Made by a program: the position numbers and the translations under genes. Positions 5,625 through 6,279 of a stretch of 6,279 nucleotides of DNA are shown here, piece by piece (within the stretch, counting starts at the first letter, position 1; each line of letters begins with the position of its first letter). Source of the stretch: an uncultured Campylobacter sp. (lineage in GTDB: Bacteria > Campylobacterota > Campylobacteria > Campylobacterales > Campylobacteraceae); the NCBI RefSeq assembly GCF_937997465.1, contig NZ_CALKTQ010000118.1:1-6279 (forward strand), read 5' to 3'. The notes below the pieces were generated by a model. It ran no database searches and had not been told where the DNA came from. It saw nothing but the letters and a program-made list of their open reading frames with translations.

Positions 5625-5860
5625 AATTTGAGACGATTTATGTGTATTTTAATTTTGCCTTTACCTAGATAGCCGTAAATTTAACGCTAAAATCAGGGAT
5701 TGATTTGATCTCTTACCAAAATTTAAATTTTACAAAAGCATCTTTTGGATTTAAATAGCGTAAAAAATTAAGCTATTTAGAGACGAAACTAAGCTACCGT
5801 AAATTTTAGGGAATGCTCCGAATTTGACGCTTTTTAACCCTCTCTTAAAATAACATTCGC

Positions 5861-5866
5861 TAAAAT
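5861..5866 (+). promoter_or_regulatory. Probable -10 box of the DUF465-like gene
   Basis: TAAAAT in the context CGCTAAAATTAAA, 30 bases before ATG 5896, would start transcription near 5873 and leave a leader of about 23 bases carrying AAAGGAG. A second TAAAAT at 5846-5851 is an alternative. Confidence 0.5.
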
Positions 5867-5883
5867 TAAATCAAACTTTAATT

Positions 5884-5890
5884 AAAGGAG
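5884..5890 (+). promoter_or_regulatory. Strong Shine-Dalgarno placed for ATG 5896, not ATG 5903
   Basis: AAAGGAG is the best ribosome site in the window. It is five bases from ATG 5896 (frame MFHEDREL, stop at 5923-5925) but twelve bases from ATG 5903, which opens the long frame. The spacing therefore points to 5896 as the ancestral start and supports a frameshift in the gene. Confidence 0.75.
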
Positions 5891-5902
5891 CAAAGATGTT
5901 TC

Positions 5903-6118
5903 ATGAGGATAGAGAGCTTAACTAAGCTAAAAGGCACGAATGCGAGATTTACTTCGCTTTTCGATAAACACAACGACCTAGACGAAAAGATCGCCGAGAT
6001 GCAAAAAGGCAATGTCTATAACGATGCCGAAGTGGATGCTCTAAAACGCGAGAAACTCAGACTAAAAGACGAAATCTACGCCTTTTTAGCCGAGTATAAA
6101 AAAGAAAATAATCTTTAA
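5903..6118 (+). CDS. DUF465/YdcH-like small coiled-coil protein, apparently frameshifted at its start
   Basis: The long frame encodes 71 residues. From TKLKGTNARFTSLFDKHNDLDEKI to KREKLRLKDEIYAFLAEY it matches the DUF465 (YdcH) pattern: a short helical hairpin with a conserved LFxxHNxLD core and a basic KxKLxLKDEI helix. The family has no firm biochemical role. Family members start M(F/L)HEYR(D/E)LI. Here MFHEDREL is encoded from ATG 5896 in a different frame, which stops at 5923-5925. Joining the two after CTT (5917-5919) by skipping A5920 restores a typical protein of about 73 residues. The coordinates give the uninterrupted frame from ATG 5903, whose first six residues (MRIESL) are not family-like and which has poorly spaced AAAGGAG. 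It may be a frameshifted gene, a sequencing error in the short CTTAACTAA region, or a functional gene with a shifted start. A strong terminator follows, so it is a single-gene unit. Confidence 0.75.
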   Translation: MRIESLTKLKGTNARFTSLFDKHNDLDEKIAEMQKGNVYNDAEVDALKREKLRLKDEIYAFLAEYKKENNL

Positions 6119-6124
6119 TTTAAT

Positions 6125-6153
6125 AGCGGCGGACGATTTGCGCCGCCGTTTTT
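6125..6153 (+). terminator. Rho-independent terminator after the DUF465-like gene
   Basis: CGGCGG (6127-6132) pairs with CCGCCG (6143-6148) around a 10-base loop and can extend by a G-U and an A-U pair. TTTTT (6149-6153) follows. The stem begins seven bases after the stop codon. It is the only classical intrinsic terminator in the window. Confidence 0.9.
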
Positions 6154-6202
6154 ACCTCAAATTTCATCTTTTTAACTATTTAAAAATATTTCTAAAAACT
6201 TT

Positions 6203-6214
6203 GTCAAATTTGAC
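6203..6214. repeat. 12-bp palindrome GTCAAATTTGAC
   Basis: GTCAAATTTGAC is its own reverse complement. The identical 12-mer occurs inside the exonuclease gene at 1247-1258, and near-copies occur throughout the window. Here it lies in the non-coding tail after the terminator (6154-6279), where I see no gene. Confidence 0.6.
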
Positions 6215-6279
6215 TCAAAATCAAAATAAAAAATCACTGCGACAACACTAAATTCATTCGTTAAATTTGAAATGCGATC

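Larger units (their letters stand above)
5625..5895. other. Intergenic spacer between kch and the DUF465-like gene, rich in small inverted repeats
   Basis: No convincing coding frame lies in these 271 bases. They hold a 14-bp palindrome AAAATTTAAATTTT (5718-5731), nested by CCAAAA (5716-5721) and TTTTGG (5743-5748). A tight hairpin CAAAAG-cat-CTTTTG covers 5733-5747, and an 8-bp inverted repeat pairs TAAATAGC (5752-5759) with GCTATTTA (5772-5779). CCGTAAATTT is repeated at 5673 and 5797, and CGCTAAAAT at 5685 and 5858. None of the hairpins is followed by a T tract, so no clear terminator for kch is seen. Confidence 0.55.

Noticed and set aside
5752..5779. TAAATAGC/GCTATTTA hairpin as the kch terminator
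   Set aside because: It is nearly 130 bases past the stop, has a 12-base loop and no T tract on either side.

Overview
The window looks like chromosomal DNA of a Campylobacter. I infer a member of the higher-GC group (C. curvus, rectus, showae or concisus type) rather than C. jejuni. Reasons: the gene set rpmB, kch, rpe, dnaQ; a 63-residue bL28; a divergent order of rpmB against rpe-dnaQ that I recall from C. jejuni; coding GC near 50% in several genes beside AT-rich spacers; and dozens of copies of AAATTT within TCAAATTTGA-like words. No tRNA, rRNA, CRISPR array or complete mobile element was seen.

Layout. Bases 1-57 are AT-rich and do not fit the gene they run into. From about base 58 the last third of cysK (O-acetylserine sulfhydrylase) is read on the plus strand, followed one base after its stop by cysE (serine acetyltransferase); together these are the two steps from serine to cysteine. 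A convergent spacer (947-1117) with an AT-rich inverted repeat separates them from a minus-strand operon, read right to left: a 452-residue multidomain signalling-like protein, rpe (ribulose-phosphate 3-epimerase) and a DnaQ-type exonuclease. These genes are 12 bases apart and then overlap by 4 bases. Divergent to that operon, across a 212-base spacer with a palindrome and a clear sigma70-type promoter, lie rpmB (ribosomal protein bL28) and a two-helix potassium-channel-like protein with an RCK domain. After a 270-base spacer comes a small DUF465/YdcH-like gene that appears frameshifted near its start, closed by a strong intrinsic terminator.

Most interesting points: (1) the 452-residue protein reads as STAS, half receiver, STAS, CheX, with the key catalytic or phosphorylated residue replaced in every domain; (2) the channel has TVGFTE in place of the usual TVGYGD filter, lacks the glycine-rich nucleotide motif in its RCK domain, and has an in-frame internal ATG with a well-placed Shine-Dalgarno exactly where a free RCK domain would begin, as known for MthK; (3) the DUF465 gene has its best ribosome site and family-typical N-terminus in one frame and the rest in another; (4) the cysK 5' part is replaced by foreign-looking DNA at the window edge. 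All family assignments come from reading the translations; no search was run.
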